Shown: positions 18,105-27,897, numbered from the stretch's first letter. The stretch: 64,000 nt of DNA from Tannerellaceae bacterium (GCA_031270665.1 JAISXD010000050.1:1-64000), one strand, 5' to 3'. Translations and numbers: made by a program. The notes: generated by a model not told the origin, from the sequence alone.

Positions 18105-19363
18105 ATGAAACCAAAAAATGCTGTTAAGTTGAAAATGCTGTCTCTATTATTGCTAATAGGGATATTGATAAGTTCTTTCTTTGTTTCCTGTGTTCGGAAA
18201 AACAATGCTTCCGGCCAGGAAGTGGTGAAGAAAAGCAACTATTACGTAGCGGCCTATGTCTGGCCGTCATGTCATCACGACGAACGTTTCGGCGATATGC
18301 TTTGGCCTGAAAAAACCGGCGAGTGGGAAGTAATTAAAAAAGGCGATACTCGTTTTGAAGGACATTATCAGCCCCGTTTGCCGCTATATGGTTATGGAAT
18401 GGATAATGATCCCAAAATAGTAGAGAAATGGATTGACATGGCTGTTGACCATGGCGTTAATATCTTTGTTTATGACTGGTATTGGTTTGATGGCGGCCCT
18501 TTATTGGAAAGCGCTCTTAATGACGGTTTCCTGAAAGCAAACAATCATTCCAATATGCAATTTTATATCATGTGGGCCAACCATGACGTAAAGCGAAATT
18601 ATTGGAATGTACATAAGTTTAAGGATGACACGTCGTTACTTTGGGACGGCGCTGTGGGCTGGAACGATTTCAGGCTTATTGTTGAAAGGGTCATAAGGCA
18701 ATATTTCAAACAACCTAACTACTTTAAGATTGACGGCAAACCGGTCTTTTCCATATTCAGTATAGAAAATTTAGTGGAAGGTTTCGGCGGGAGTATTGAA
18801 GAATCACGGAAAGCGTTGGATTATTCCAGGGAAGAAGTGAAGAAAGCCGGATTCCCGGATTTGCATATTCAGTGGAATCAGGGCGGGGGAGCTATTATGT
18901 CGGAAGAAGCTGCCACCCGGTTTGCTGAAAAAGTAACAGACATGGGCTTCAATAGTGTTGCGATGTACAATATGGGAGGAATGAACGAAAATTACCTGAC
19001 ATATGCTGCTAATTCGGTGAAGATAAGAGAACAAATGGATTCCATACTGGATGTACCCCTGTTCCCTTGCGTTTCCATTGGTTGGGATGACACGCCGCGT
19101 TTTCCTGCAAAAGGCATACATGATGTAGTTCATTATTACAATACGCCGGAAAGTTTTGCAGCGTTGCTTTACAAAGCAAAGACCTATGCAGACAGCCACC
19201 CGGAACAGCCTCCCCTGTCACCATCAATGCTTGGAACGAATGGGTAGAAGGCAGTTACCTCTTGCCTGATATGCAAAATGGCTTTGGTTATCTGGAAGCG
19301 GTAAAAGAGGTGCTCGCTGATGGTAAATACGACAACTATTTATCCGGCCTGTTCCTTCCCTGA
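18105..19363 (+). pseudogene. WbsX/GH99-like lipoprotein gene, frameshifted near its 3' end
   Basis: The plus-strand frame from 18105 encodes a lipoprotein (lipobox FFVSC, about residue 29) with a GH99-like/WbsX domain (NYYVAAYVWPSCHHDERFG, VNIFVYDWYWFDGGPLLE, KPVFSIFS). It stops at 19247 after an unnatural tail. One base to the left the reading continues as VTINAWNEWVEGSYLLPDM and on to TGA at 19361-19363; INAWNEW is the conserved C-terminal motif of this family. A single missing base near 19217 restores a protein of about 419 residues. This is either a real recent frameshift or a sequencing/assembly error; homopolymer context is weak, so both remain open. Family members act on mannose-type or surface polysaccharides. 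Confidence 0.85.
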
Positions 19364-19473
19364 CTCCTGAAAAAAAATAATTATTTGATAGTAAAAGAGG
19401 CTCGTTTGAAAAAAGTTGTTACCTTGTAGTCGTTTTTTTATTACTAACTATAACAAACTTATCTTTATATATC

Positions 19474-20775
19474 ATGATTTGGAATGAGACTATTGAGTGC
19501 ATGGAGCGCGGAGAGATGCAGAAATTGCAAAGTATCCGTTTGAAGCGGGTTGTAGAACATGCTTATCATAATACTCCTTTTTACAGGAGGAAAATGCAGG
19601 AAATGGGGTTAACCCCCGATGATATTGAATCAATTGATGATATTACCAAACTCCCTTTTACGGTAAAACAGGATTTGCGTGATAACTATCCTTTTGGATT
19701 GATGGCTGTTCCTATGTCGGAAATCGTCCGCCTGCATGCTTCATCCGGTACTACGGGTAAGCCGATTGTAGTAGGGTATACCCGGAAAGACCTTTCTATA
19801 TGGAGTGAAACGGTTGCCCGTTGTCTATATGCAGCCGGGGTAACCCGTAATGATACCGTGCAGGTTTCGTATGGGTATGGATTATTTACGGGAGGATTAG
19901 GCCTGCATGGCGGAGTAGAGAATATAGGCGGGACGGTGATACCGATGAGCAGTGGTAATACGCAAAAGCAAATCCAGTTAATGCACGACTTTGGGGCGAG
20001 AGTATTGGCCAGTACCCCTTCATATGCTTTATTTTTGGGGGAAACAATAAAAGAATCGGGCATTCCCCGTGAGGAGTTTCAATTAAAAACAGGTATATTC
20101 GGAGCAGAACCGTGGACTGAAAACATGCGTAATGAAATAGAAGAATCGTTAGGTATTAAGGCTTATGATATTTATGGTTTAACAGAAGTGATCGGTCCGG
20201 GCGTCGGGAGCGAATGTCAATGCCAGAAAGGTACGCATTTATGGGAAGATCATTTCCTGCCGGAAATTATCGATCCAAACACCTTGCAACCAAGTAAACC
20301 GGGTGAGCAGGGAGAGTTGGTTTTCACTACATTAACAAAAGAAGGCATGCCGATGATTCGTTATCGTACGCGTGATTTAACGTCTCTTCATTATGAAAAA
20401 TGCAATTGTGGGCGTACGGCTGTACGTATGGATCGTATTTTAGGACGTAGCGACGATATGTTAATTATTCGCGGAGTGAATGTATTTCCATCGCAAGTGG
20501 AATCTGTTATTCTGGAAATGCCCGAATTTGAGCCTCATTACCTTATTATTGTAGACAGGGTGAATAACACGGATACATTCCAGGTGCAGGTAGAGGTACG
20601 CCCCGAATACTATACAGACGAAATGGGTAAAATTCTGGCTTTGAAAAAGAAAATTGCCGCTCAGATGCAAAGCGTGATCGGCATACAGCCGGAAATAAAA
20701 ATAGTGGAACCTCGCAGTATTGAGCGAAGCATGGGAAAGGCCAAACATGTAATAGACAATCGTAAATTAGTTTAA
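19474..20775 (+). CDS. Phenylacetate-CoA ligase (PaaK family)
   Basis: An AMP-forming acyl-CoA ligase of 433 residues. The P-loop-like SSGTTGKPIVVGYT (about 89-102), YGLTEVIGPGVG, and the C-terminal hinge and domain RTAVRMDRILGRSDDMLIIRGVNVFPSQVES are characteristic. It activates phenylacetate or a related aryl acid with CoA. It is followed by the tandem ACT gene, a pairing common in Bacteroidota and often beside indolepyruvate oxidoreductase genes, which are absent here. Role in aromatic amino acid metabolism is inference. Confidence 0.92.
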   Translation: MIWNETIECMERGEMQKLQSIRLKRVVEHAYHNTPFYRRKMQEMGLTPDDIESIDDITKLPFTVKQDLRDNYPFGLMAVPMSEIVRLHASSGTTGKPIVVGYTRKDLSIWSETVARCLYAAGVTRNDTVQVSYGYGLFTGGLGLHGGVENIGGTVIPMSSGNTQKQIQLMHDFGARVLASTPSYALFLGETIKESGIPREEFQLKTGIFGAEPWTENMRNEIEESLGIKAYDIYGLTEVIGPGVGSECQCQKGTHLWEDHFLPEIIDPNTLQPSKPGEQGELVFTTLTKEGMPMIRYRTRDLTSLHYEKCNCGRTAVRMDRILGRSDDMLIIRGVNVFPSQVESVILEMPEFEPHYLIIVDRVNNTDTFQVQVEVRPEYYTDEMGKILALKKKIAAQMQSVIGIQPEIKIVEPRSIERSMGKAKHVIDNRKLV

Positions 20776-20794
20776 CCATAAAAGAATACACGCC

Positions 20795-21220
20795 ATGTTG
20801 ATTAAACAATTATCTATCTTTCTTGAAAATAAGAGAGGCCGTTTTACGGAAGTAGCCAAATTATTAGGAGAAGCAGGCATCAACATGTCTGCCTTTACCG
20901 TATCGGAAAACTCGGATTTTGGCATTTTGCGTTTGATCGTGTCGGATATAGACAAAGCTATCGAAGTACTTCAATCCAAAAGATATGCGGTAAGCGTTAC
21001 GGATGTAGTTTGTTTGTATTGCCCCAATCAGCCGGGCGCTTTGGCTAAGGCAATGGATATTATTACGAACGCTGCAATCTTTGTCGAATATATGTACGCT
21101 TTCTCACAAGGGGATTCGGCGCATGTTATTATCCGCCCGGACGATGTGAAAAGGTGCGCGGAGGTTTTAAAAGAGAATAAATTAACGTTGATTGCAGCAA
21201 GTGATTTATATAAGTTGTAA
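20795..21220 (+). CDS. Tandem ACT domain protein
   Basis: A 141-residue protein made of two ACT-like domains (about 3-68 and 72-138; QLSIFLENKRGRFTEVAKLLGEAGINMSAF opens the first, CLYCPNQPGALAKAMDIITNA the second). ACT domains bind amino acids; this one probably senses an aromatic or branched amino acid and modulates the upstream ligase, 19 bp away. No catalytic domain. Confidence 0.88.
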   Translation: MLIKQLSIFLENKRGRFTEVAKLLGEAGINMSAFTVSENSDFGILRLIVSDIDKAIEVLQSKRYAVSVTDVVCLYCPNQPGALAKAMDIITNAAIFVEYMYAFSQGDSAHVIIRPDDVKRCAEVLKENKLTLIAASDLYKL

Positions 21221-21260
21221 TTATTAACGTTTTGTGTTTTAATTATTAGCAAGGATACGT

Positions 21261-21268
21261 TAACTTTG
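21261..21268 (+). promoter_or_regulatory. -7 box of the bamD-rpoZ cluster
   Basis: TAACTTTG, an exact TAnnTTTG match. The TTG used as start by the ORF track (21266) lies within it, so translation must begin further downstream. Confidence 0.6.
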
Positions 21269-21280
21269 CACGTTAAATAT

Positions 21281-22096
21281 ATGCGCATGAGAAAAGTAAC
21301 CTATTTATTAGTGATGATGACAATCTTATTCTCTTCCTGCGGGGAATACAATAAGATATTGAAAAGTACGGATTATGAGCTGAAATATTCTTATGCAAAG
21401 AAATATTTTAATGCAAAGCAATATACCAGGTCGGCTACGCTGCTGGAAGAATTGGTGACTATCTTTAAAGGTACGGCCTATGCCGAAGAGTCATTGTATT
21501 TACTGGCTCAGAGTTATTATGGGCAAAAAGATTATCAAACGGCTTCACAGTATTTCAATACGTATTATACTACGTATCCTAAGGGTGAGTATGTAGAGAT
21601 GGCCCGTTTCTATTCGGGGTACGGCTTATATCTGGATTCGCCGGACGCCCGGTTAGACCAAACGCAAACCTATGAAGCGATTAATCAATTACAATTGTAC
21701 CTGGAGTATTATCCGCAGTCGGAACGTTCTACGGAAGCGCAGAATATTATGTTTGAGCTTCAGGAGAAGCTGGCTTATAAAGAACTGTTAGCTACCCATT
21801 TGTATTACAACATGGGAACCTATATGGGTAATAATTACCAGGCTTGTGTAATAACGGCTCAAAATGCACTGAAGAACTATCCCTTTTCAAAATACAGGGA
21901 AGAATTCATCTATCTGATGTTGCAATCAAAATATGAATTAGCCCTGGTTAGCGTAGATGAAAAGTTACAAGGACGGTATCGGGATGTAGTAGATGAATAT
22001 TATAATTATACGAACGAATACCCCGAAGGAAAATATATGAAACAGGCAAAACGCTTCTATGATTATGCCAGCAAGCGGATTACCGACAGTTATTAA
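21281..22096 (+). CDS. bamD: Outer membrane protein assembly factor BamD
   Basis: A TPR lipoprotein of about 271 residues that belongs to the BAM complex and helps insert beta-barrels in the outer membrane. The start at 21281 (MRMRKVTYLL, or the ATG two codons later) gives a signal peptide with lipobox LFSSC; the track's TTG lies in the promoter. Repeats KYFNAKQYTRSATLLEELV and YFNTYYTTYPKGEYVEMARF are typical BamD TPRs. It leads a conserved cluster with the omega-like gene. Confidence 0.92.
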   Translation: MRMRKVTYLLVMMTILFSSCGEYNKILKSTDYELKYSYAKKYFNAKQYTRSATLLEELVTIFKGTAYAEESLYLLAQSYYGQKDYQTASQYFNTYYTTYPKGEYVEMARFYSGYGLYLDSPDARLDQTQTYEAINQLQLYLEYYPQSERSTEAQNIMFELQEKLAYKELLATHLYYNMGTYMGNNYQACVITAQNALKNYPFSKYREEFIYLMLQSKYELALVSVDEKLQGRYRDVVDEYYNYTNEYPEGKYMKQAKRFYDYASKRITDSY

Positions 22097-22122
22097 CGAA
22101 TTTAATTACTAAAAACAATTAT

Positions 22123-22455
22123 ATGGATTATAGAAAATCAAATGCTCCGGCCAATACGGTTACACGTGACATGATGAAATTATCTGCCGATACAGGTAAT
22201 GTTTATGAAACAACAATGATCATTGCCAAGAGGGCCAACCAGATTACTGTGGAAATGAAGCAGGATTTAGAGAAAAAACTTCAGGAGTTTGCCTCTTACA
22301 GCGATAATTTGGAGGAAGTATTTGAAAACAGGGAACAAATTGAAATCTCCCGTTATTACGAAAAACTTCCAAAGCCAACGCTTATTGCCGTTCAGGAATA
22401 CGAAGAAGATAAAGTATATTATAAAAATCCGGCAAAAGATAAAGGAGCATTTTAA
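22123..22455 (+). CDS. rpoZ: RNA polymerase omega subunit-like protein (Rpb6 family)
   Basis: A 110-residue protein of the RpoZ/Rpb6 family as found in Bacteroidota, a small subunit that assists RNA polymerase assembly. The core TGNVYETTMIIAKRANQI matches the omega motif; the C-terminal half is a charged extension (LEEVFENREQIEISRYYEKLPKPTLIAVQEYEED) typical of this phylum. It lies 26 bp after bamD, and a repeat-rich hairpin follows before the DUF4293 gene. Confidence 0.85.
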   Translation: MDYRKSNAPANTVTRDMMKLSADTGNVYETTMIIAKRANQITVEMKQDLEKKLQEFASYSDNLEEVFENREQIEISRYYEKLPKPTLIAVQEYEEDKVYYKNPAKDKGAF

Positions 22456-22458
22456 TTC

Positions 22459-22521
22459 GTTGGCAGTTGGCAGTTGACGCTTAATTATGTGATTCAACTG
22501 TTAGCTGTCAACTGTCAACTG
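22459..22521. repeat. 7-bp repeat hairpin between rpoZ and the DUF4293 gene
   Basis: Left arm GTTGGCAGTTGGCAGTTGAC (22459-22478) is built of 7-bp repeats. The right arm GTCAACTGTCAACTG (22507-22521) is complementary to 15 bases of it with one G-T mismatch. The loop is 28 nt. There is no T-tract, so it is not a classical terminator; it may be an mRNA-stability hairpin or a mobile palindromic repeat. Confidence 0.65.
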
Positions 22522-22528
22522 AAAAATC

Positions 22529-22984
22529 ATGTTACAAAGAATACAAACTGTTTATTTACTTATCATAGCTGTTTTAACGGCTCTTATGTTGTTTATGCCT
22601 TTATCGGTGTTACAAACGGACGACGGTTTTTATACGTTTGATGTTTTTGGCGTGAGCGCTGTGGCTACATTGGAGATTGTTTATTCCACATGGGGGCTGT
22701 TTGTCTTGGTTGCCCTCATTTCTCTGCTTGCCCTTATTACGATATTCCTTTATAAAAAGAGAATGTTGCAGATACGCCTCTGCCTGTTCAATGCTGTCCT
22801 GATGCTTGGGTTTTATGGATTCTTTGCTTATCTGATTGTTGTAATGAAGCAACAGTTGGACGTATCCATAAGTGTACGGATCGCCTTATCTTTCCCTGTT
22901 ATTTGTTTGATTCTCGACTATTTGGCGATACGTAATATCGGCGCCGACGAAACATTGGTGCGTTCCCTTGAGCGATTGAGGTAG
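22529..22984 (+). CDS. DUF4293-type membrane protein
   Basis: A 151-residue integral membrane protein with four helices (about 7-27, 47-73, 83-107, 115-135). Its N-terminus MLQRIQTVYLLIIAVLTALMLFMPL and its place after bamD and rpoZ match the DUF4293 proteins of Bacteroidota. Function unknown. It converges with the PorT-like gene 9 bp away. Confidence 0.8.
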   Translation: MLQRIQTVYLLIIAVLTALMLFMPLSVLQTDDGFYTFDVFGVSAVATLEIVYSTWGLFVLVALISLLALITIFLYKKRMLQIRLCLFNAVLMLGFYGFFAYLIVVMKQQLDVSISVRIALSFPVICLILDYLAIRNIGADETLVRSLERLR

Positions 22985-22992
22985 AGTATACG

Positions 22993-23658
22993 CTATAAAG
23001 GTATCAAATAAGTAAGCTTTCCGAAAATTACCTGACTGGATGATTGAGGGAAAGGGGCGCCTTTTCTATTATTGAAGAAATCCCCTAATCCATAGTAGTA
23101 ACGCCCTTCTAACAGGAAATTACCTATGCCGGTTCTTATCTCAATGCCGGGGCCTCCGCCAATTCCCCAGGCAAATTTCTTTTCTACAGGCTTTGTGTGT
23201 AGTTCACGGTAACGGCTATCCAGCGTTTCTTCAAAATCACCCGGCAAGTTCGTCGTTGTCTTCTCATTCATAACAAAACCAATCTTCGGGCCAAGGTTCA
23301 TAAAGAAACGTACACGTTTTCCCCCAAAATAGATATGAGTAAGGAAAGGAACTTCAATAACATCTATATTTCGTGTGTATTGGAGTGTCTGGTCTTCAAA
23401 TTTCTCATCCCATCCCTGTTGTGTATAATTTACTTCAAGGATTAGGCCTAAGTGATTTTCCGTTATCCAGCGGCCGGTAAAACCAACGTGTGCACCTGAA
23501 AGGTATTGTGTCTGTATTCTAGGTACAAAACTAACGCTGGAAACACCCATACCAAAGGAACCTCCGATAGATAGCTCTTTCTTGAAAGCGTTTTGCCCAT
23601 TCATAGCAGTGGTAAAAACGAAAAGGGCAATTGACTGTAGGATGAAGCGTTTATTCAT
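22993..23658 (-). CDS. PorT-like outer membrane beta-barrel protein
   Basis: A 221-residue protein with a signal peptide (about 1-21) and an eight-stranded-type outer membrane barrel: alternating strands such as HVGFTGRWITENHLGLILEVNYTQQGW and the KIGFVMNE segment, ending in an aromatic-poor LTYLIPL strand. PorT of the type IX secretion system belongs to this family, but so do many generic barrels; true PorT function cannot be claimed. Its start overlaps the stop of the upstream LysM gene by 4 bp, so the two are translationally coupled. Confidence 0.8.
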   Translation of the reverse strand: MNKRFILQSIALFVFTTAMNGQNAFKKELSIGGSFGMGVSSVSFVPRIQTQYLSGAHVGFTGRWITENHLGLILEVNYTQQGWDEKFEDQTLQYTRNIDVIEVPFLTHIYFGGKRVRFFMNLGPKIGFVMNEKTTTNLPGDFEETLDSRYRELHTKPVEKKFAWGIGGGPGIEIRTGIGNFLLEGRYYYGLGDFFNNRKGAPFPQSSSQVIFGKLTYLIPL

Positions 23659-25463
23659 TTGTTTAATTCATGGCGAATTACATTAAAATCGCGTTTATTA
23701 TAGTGGACTATAAACAAGTTGGTGTTGATAAATCCTCCCCAGTTATTGGCGCGATGGAAATCAAATCCCGTCTGGATACTCTTGTAATGGATTTTATCTA
23801 AGTTATACTCGAAATTAACGCCATACTTGTAGATTGCACCAAAGAAGAACAGGCCTGTATCAAATCCTAACATACCATATTTGGGATACGTATTCATCAT
23901 CTCCTTGCTGTACCATGTTTTATATTTAGCGTTGAAGCGCAATACATCATTCGCCATATTATCGGCGTAAAAATTCGTATAAATGTATGTGTCGAGCGCA
24001 TAGAAATCATCTAAACATTCACGTGTATACGTTTGCCACTCGGGATAACCAAACAGATTAACCGTAAAGGAAGGGTTGGCCTCTACTACCATCCGGAGCG
24101 GGGACCGTATTTTGTTTAATGCAGCTCTCGAACCTGAAATAGGAATAATGACATTTCGATTACCGGTAACCATCAACGAAAGGATATCATTGGCGAATGA
24201 TTCGGGATGGAAAACAAGGTCTTTGAACGGAACTTTCTTTTGTGTCAGTCCCAGTTTGAATGTTTTAATAAATTCAGCCTTATCGTCTGTATCATAGGTG
24301 TCAACAAAAATGATATTGTAGTCGTAGAACATTTTATACGCTTCTTCCGACGCTCTTGCATGGAGATACGAATGTGGGGTGTTTACCTGATAGATGTAAT
24401 AATTGGATAACACATCGTCATTTTTAGACGTAAACGGAATTACATATTTAATACTGTTTTTCCGGGCAAACTCTGCAATAGGTTTAATCTGTTCGTTTTC
24501 AACAGCCCCGATTATCAGATGCACATCCTTTAATGCCGTTTCGCTTAGTATCTGATCTAGTTTTTGCGTACCGGCTCCGGTATCGCGTACTGTCAATTCG
24601 ATAGATATGCCGGCGTTTTTTAAACTGTCTATGGACAGTAATAATCCTTCGTAGTATTCAACAAAACGGGCAGTTGCTGACGTTTGCCCTGTCTGGTCGG
24701 ACATAAACGGCAATAAGAGCGCTACCTTTATTTTGTCTGCTTTAATGATTTGTTTGGGGGCAGACAGCATGGCGTTCACTTCTCTTTCTTTGGGTTGGGT
24801 GGCTGTCTGTGTTATTACCTCTTCTGTTTTAACAGGTATCTTTATAATCATATCGACTTTGACCCCTTTTTTCAATTCGGGATTCTTTGCGATTAACTCC
24901 TCAGCCGTAACGTTAAACTTACGGGTAAGGCGGTACATGGTTTCTTTTCTTTCTATTTTATATTCAATGTCTTTTATAACCGTTTGGGACGCTGTTTGGG
25001 GTAATTGGCTAATCTTGACAGATGGTATACGGATTGTTTTTCCTATTTGGAAAGCCGCAACGGAAAGCCCGGGATTGGCATTGATTATATTCGTAGCCAG
25101 TACCTGGTATTTTTTAGATAACGAATAGAGCGTCTCTTTGGGTTGAATCGTATGGAACAAATAATCAAGGTCTTCTTGTGCGGCAGTAATCGTTGTTGCT
25201 ATATCTTTTTGGGGAATCCTTAATTTTCCTCCGGCTTTAATTACTTCGCGGCTTTCGGGATTCAGGCGATAGATATCTTCTATGCCGACCCCGTACATGG
25301 TAGCGATTGAATAAACGGTCTGTCCCGGTTCAATGGTATGATAAAATATCTTATCATCCTGAATGTCTGTAGAAATAATAGTAACCACTTTCTCTTGGGA
25401 ATACCCTTTTGCGCAGGTAAAGCAAAAGAATACAGTTAGTATGTAAATTGTGACCTTGCTCAT
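23655..25463 (-). CDS. LysM-repeat protein with periplasmic-binding-like domain
   Basis: A 602-residue secreted protein: signal peptide (about 1-22), three LysM peptidoglycan-binding repeats (about 42-86, 103-147, 167-211; for example YHTIEPGQTVYSIATMYGV) and a C-terminal type 1 periplasmic-binding-protein-like domain starting at IKVALLLPFMSD (about 246-600). The layout resembles LpoA-like activators and amino-acid-receptor folds tied to cell wall growth in Bacteroidota. Ligand unknown. A TATCTTTG promoter box lies 23 bp upstream; the PorT-like gene is coupled downstream. Confidence 0.85.
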   Translation of the reverse strand: MSKVTIYILTVFFCFTCAKGYSQEKVVTIISTDIQDDKIFYHTIEPGQTVYSIATMYGVGIEDIYRLNPESREVIKAGGKLRIPQKDIATTITAAQEDLDYLFHTIQPKETLYSLSKKYQVLATNIINANPGLSVAAFQIGKTIRIPSVKISQLPQTASQTVIKDIEYKIERKETMYRLTRKFNVTAEELIAKNPELKKGVKVDMIIKIPVKTEEVITQTATQPKEREVNAMLSAPKQIIKADKIKVALLLPFMSDQTGQTSATARFVEYYEGLLLSIDSLKNAGISIELTVRDTGAGTQKLDQILSETALKDVHLIIGAVENEQIKPIAEFARKNSIKYVIPFTSKNDDVLSNYYIYQVNTPHSYLHARASEEAYKMFYDYNIIFVDTYDTDDKAEFIKTFKLGLTQKKVPFKDLVFHPESFANDILSLMVTGNRNVIIPISGSRAALNKIRSPLRMVVEANPSFTVNLFGYPEWQTYTRECLDDFYALDTYIYTNFYADNMANDVLRFNAKYKTWYSKEMMNTYPKYGMLGFDTGLFFFGAIYKYGVNFEYNLDKIHYKSIQTGFDFHRANNWGGFINTNLFIVHYNKRDFNVIRHELNK

Positions 25464-25485
25464 TTTCCGGTTGGATTATTTCCGG

Positions 25486-25493
25486 CAAAGATA
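25486..25493 (-). promoter_or_regulatory. -7 box of the LysM-PorT-like operon
   Basis: TATCTTTG on the minus strand fits TAnnTTTG, 23 bp before the LysM gene start. Confidence 0.55.
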
Positions 25494-25547
25494 GTGTATC
25501 TCGACATAAAATACTAATCTTATATAATATTCAATTGGTAAATAAGT

Positions 25548-25555
25548 TATCTTTG
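25548..25555 (+). promoter_or_regulatory. -7 box of the gliding-type CTD gene
   Basis: TATCTTTG fits TAnnTTTG, 47 bp before the ATG at 25602. It is divergent from the LysM promoter 55 bp away. Confidence 0.5.
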
Positions 25556-25601
25556 TGGGGTTGTTCGTTTGGCGGCTCCGGCGATAAGTACTTATTTTAG
25601 A

Positions 25602-26939
25602 ATGAAAATCGAAGATTATAGAATGCTTCACAAAATAGATAAGATAGTCATCCTGTTTCTTTTTACGTTATCACTCCAGGCGCAATATACGGTATCGGGA
25701 GGCAAGGGCGCCCCTTTGCTTGCCCTTGATGATATACCCAATAAGCTGCAGGTTTATTTAGTGTATGGTATGAACAATGTAGAGATACGTTATACCTCTG
25801 CTTCCTCGTCGCATCAGTGGTTCCGGTATAAAATAAAAGCGCTGGAAGCAGAACCTGTTCAGAGCGTGCAGGAAGGAACCACGTCGACGGTTCGTTCGCT
25901 TGAAGAAGGATATGGTTATTTTGTAAAGGAAGTAGAAGCGATCGGTTCCAACTCTTTCGTATGGATTATTGATTACAGTAAATATGCGTTTGATATCCGG
26001 CAACTACAAATTGTCCCCGACGACGACCCTTGTTACGAAGTCCGCCTGGAAGGAACAGCTACCCTGCCTAAACTTGCTTATTGTATACCCGCTGGCGTGG
26101 AATTAGAATTGATGCGTAAATTTGAGATTCTGTATAATACCTTGGAATGGAATAATAGTGAGCGGGTATTTTCTCCGAAAGCCTTGGTTCAAACAGTGGA
26201 GAGGACACCTTTCTACCGTTCCCTTTCACCTCCCCCATTGACTGATACGGATATTCAATTGAAAGGCGACCTTTTCGCCCGTCATTTCGGTGTGGAGAAA
26301 TCAATGAGCGTCAATTATCAGGCAACGGCGATAGAGGCTTATATTGATACAACCGTTGTATCGACGGATGTTCCTAACAGGGTTTCCGGCACGGGCGTAG
26401 GCTATTCGGCGCCGGCGGAGTTAAGTTTTACCGCGAAAGTAAATACGCCGGTTGTGACTTTTTACAGATGGGATATTATAAATACCGAAACAAGGGAAAC
26501 CCTGCGGGTGGAAAATTCGGAAAGTTTTAATTTTACATTCCTTACAGCCGGTAAATATACAGTAACGCTAGACGTAAAGGATAGAAGCAATACGTGTGAG
26601 AAAACAGATTCTATCCTTGTGGATATTGGCGACTCTTACCTGAGGATACCCAATGCTTTTTCACCCGGAGCTTCTCCCGGCGTGAACGACGAGTTCAGGG
26701 TGGCTTATAAGTCATTGGTTAGTTTTAAAGCCTGGATATTCAACCGCTGGGGAGCGGAGCTCTTCCGGTGGGACGACCCGGCTAAAGGGTGGGATGGAAA
26801 AAAAGGAGGTAAATATGTACCGCCGGGCGTTTACTTTTATATAATAGAAGCAAGAGGCTCGGACGGGCGCCGGTATAAGGAAAAAGGAAGTATAAATATA
26901 ATAAGGCCCAAAAATGTGCAAGATCAGCTTGTTGAATAA
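25602..26939 (+). CDS. Secreted protein with gliding motility-type (T9SS type B) C-terminal domain
   Basis: About 445 residues. The track starts at a TTG (25569); the ATG at 25602 or the one at 25623 (MLHKIDKIVILFLF, best signal peptide) is more likely. A PKD-like beta-sandwich (about 280-345; PAELSFTAKVNTPVVTFYRWDI) precedes a C-terminal domain with IPNAFSPGASPGVNDEFR, FKAWIFNRWGAELF and PPGVYFYIIEARGSDGR, the gliding motility-associated / type B sorting signature. This predicts export by a type IX system or a relic of one. The last 26 bases overlap the transglycosylase gene. Confidence 0.85.
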   Translation: MKIEDYRMLHKIDKIVILFLFTLSLQAQYTVSGGKGAPLLALDDIPNKLQVYLVYGMNNVEIRYTSASSSHQWFRYKIKALEAEPVQSVQEGTTSTVRSLEEGYGYFVKEVEAIGSNSFVWIIDYSKYAFDIRQLQIVPDDDPCYEVRLEGTATLPKLAYCIPAGVELELMRKFEILYNTLEWNNSERVFSPKALVQTVERTPFYRSLSPPPLTDTDIQLKGDLFARHFGVEKSMSVNYQATAIEAYIDTTVVSTDVPNRVSGTGVGYSAPAELSFTAKVNTPVVTFYRWDIINTETRETLRVENSESFNFTFLTAGKYTVTLDVKDRSNTCEKTDSILVDIGDSYLRIPNAFSPGASPGVNDEFRVAYKSLVSFKAWIFNRWGAELFRWDDPAKGWDGKKGGKYVPPGVYFYIIEARGSDGRRYKEKGSINIIRPKNVQDQLVE

Positions 26940-27897
26940 AAATAGCGTAAGTTTTATAGCCGCCGGATTGGTATGCCTCTCGGCATGTATTGCCATAAGC
27001 TCGCATGATGCGGAAAAAGTAAAAGAAGAACGCCCGCTTGTAACAGGCGTTACAACCACGCCTGATGTACCTTCGTCGGTAACAATCTTTGGTGAACAGG
27101 TGGATATTACACGGTATAATATGCACGAAGGATACGACCGGGAAATAAGCAGTTTTACGTATTTCCATTCAACGGTTTTATTGTTGTTTAAGCGCGCTAA
27201 CTGTGTTTTTCCGATTATCGAACCGATATTGGAAGCCAATGGTATCCCCGACGATTTTAAATACCTGGCTGTTATAGAAAGCCATTTAGACCCGCGCGTA
27301 TTCTCTCCGGCGCGTGCGGTAGGAACCTGGCAGTTTTTAGAAAGTACGGGTAAACAATATGGATTAACCGTTACGCCGACCGTTGACGAACGTTGCGATG
27401 TGGCGAAATCTACCCTTGCAGCCTGTAGATACCTGAAAGAGGCCTATCATAAATATGGCAGTTGGTTTAATGTAGCCGCTTCCTATAATGGAGGGATGGG
27501 ACGTATCTCCGGGGAATTGAACAAACAGCAGGAAGAAAGCGCTTTCGACCTGTGGCTTGTGCAGGAAACCACCCGTTATCCATACCGGATCATGGCGATT
27601 AAGCAGGTATTTGAAAATCCGTATAAATATGGTTTCGTTTTACATGCCAAAGATTTGTATAAGCCAATCAAAACAAAAGAAGTATCCGTCTCCGGAGACA
27701 TTCCGAATCTGGCCGAGTTTGCCAAAGAACAAGGCGTAACCTATGCCGACGTCAAACGGTTTAATCCCTGGTTAAGAGACAGAAAGTTAAATACATTAGG
27801 TAAGACATATAAAATCCTGATACCGGAAGCCGGTGATATGTATTATAAAAAGGCGAATACGTATGTGCATGATTCCCGTTGGGTGGTAGTGAAATGA
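26914..27897 (+). CDS. Membrane-bound lytic transglycosylase (MltD-like) with LysM
   Basis: A 327-residue muramidase that cleaves glycan strands of peptidoglycan. An N-terminal signal/lipid region (about 1-27) leads to an SLT domain (about 95-215): catalytic Glu in LAVIESHLDPRVFSPARAVGTWQF, then NVAASYNGGMGRI. A single LysM-like module lies at the C-terminus (about 262-310; NLAEFAKEQGVTYADVKRFNPWL). It overlaps the upstream CTD-protein gene by 26 bp and the downstream LOG gene by 4 bp. Confidence 0.88.
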   Translation: MCKISLLNKNSVSFIAAGLVCLSACIAISSHDAEKVKEERPLVTGVTTTPDVPSSVTIFGEQVDITRYNMHEGYDREISSFTYFHSTVLLLFKRANCVFPIIEPILEANGIPDDFKYLAVIESHLDPRVFSPARAVGTWQFLESTGKQYGLTVTPTVDERCDVAKSTLAACRYLKEAYHKYGSWFNVAASYNGGMGRISGELNKQQEESAFDLWLVQETTRYPYRIMAIKQVFENPYKYGFVLHAKDLYKPIKTKEVSVSGDIPNLAEFAKEQGVTYADVKRFNPWLRDRKLNTLGKTYKILIPEAGDMYYKKANTYVHDSRWVVVK

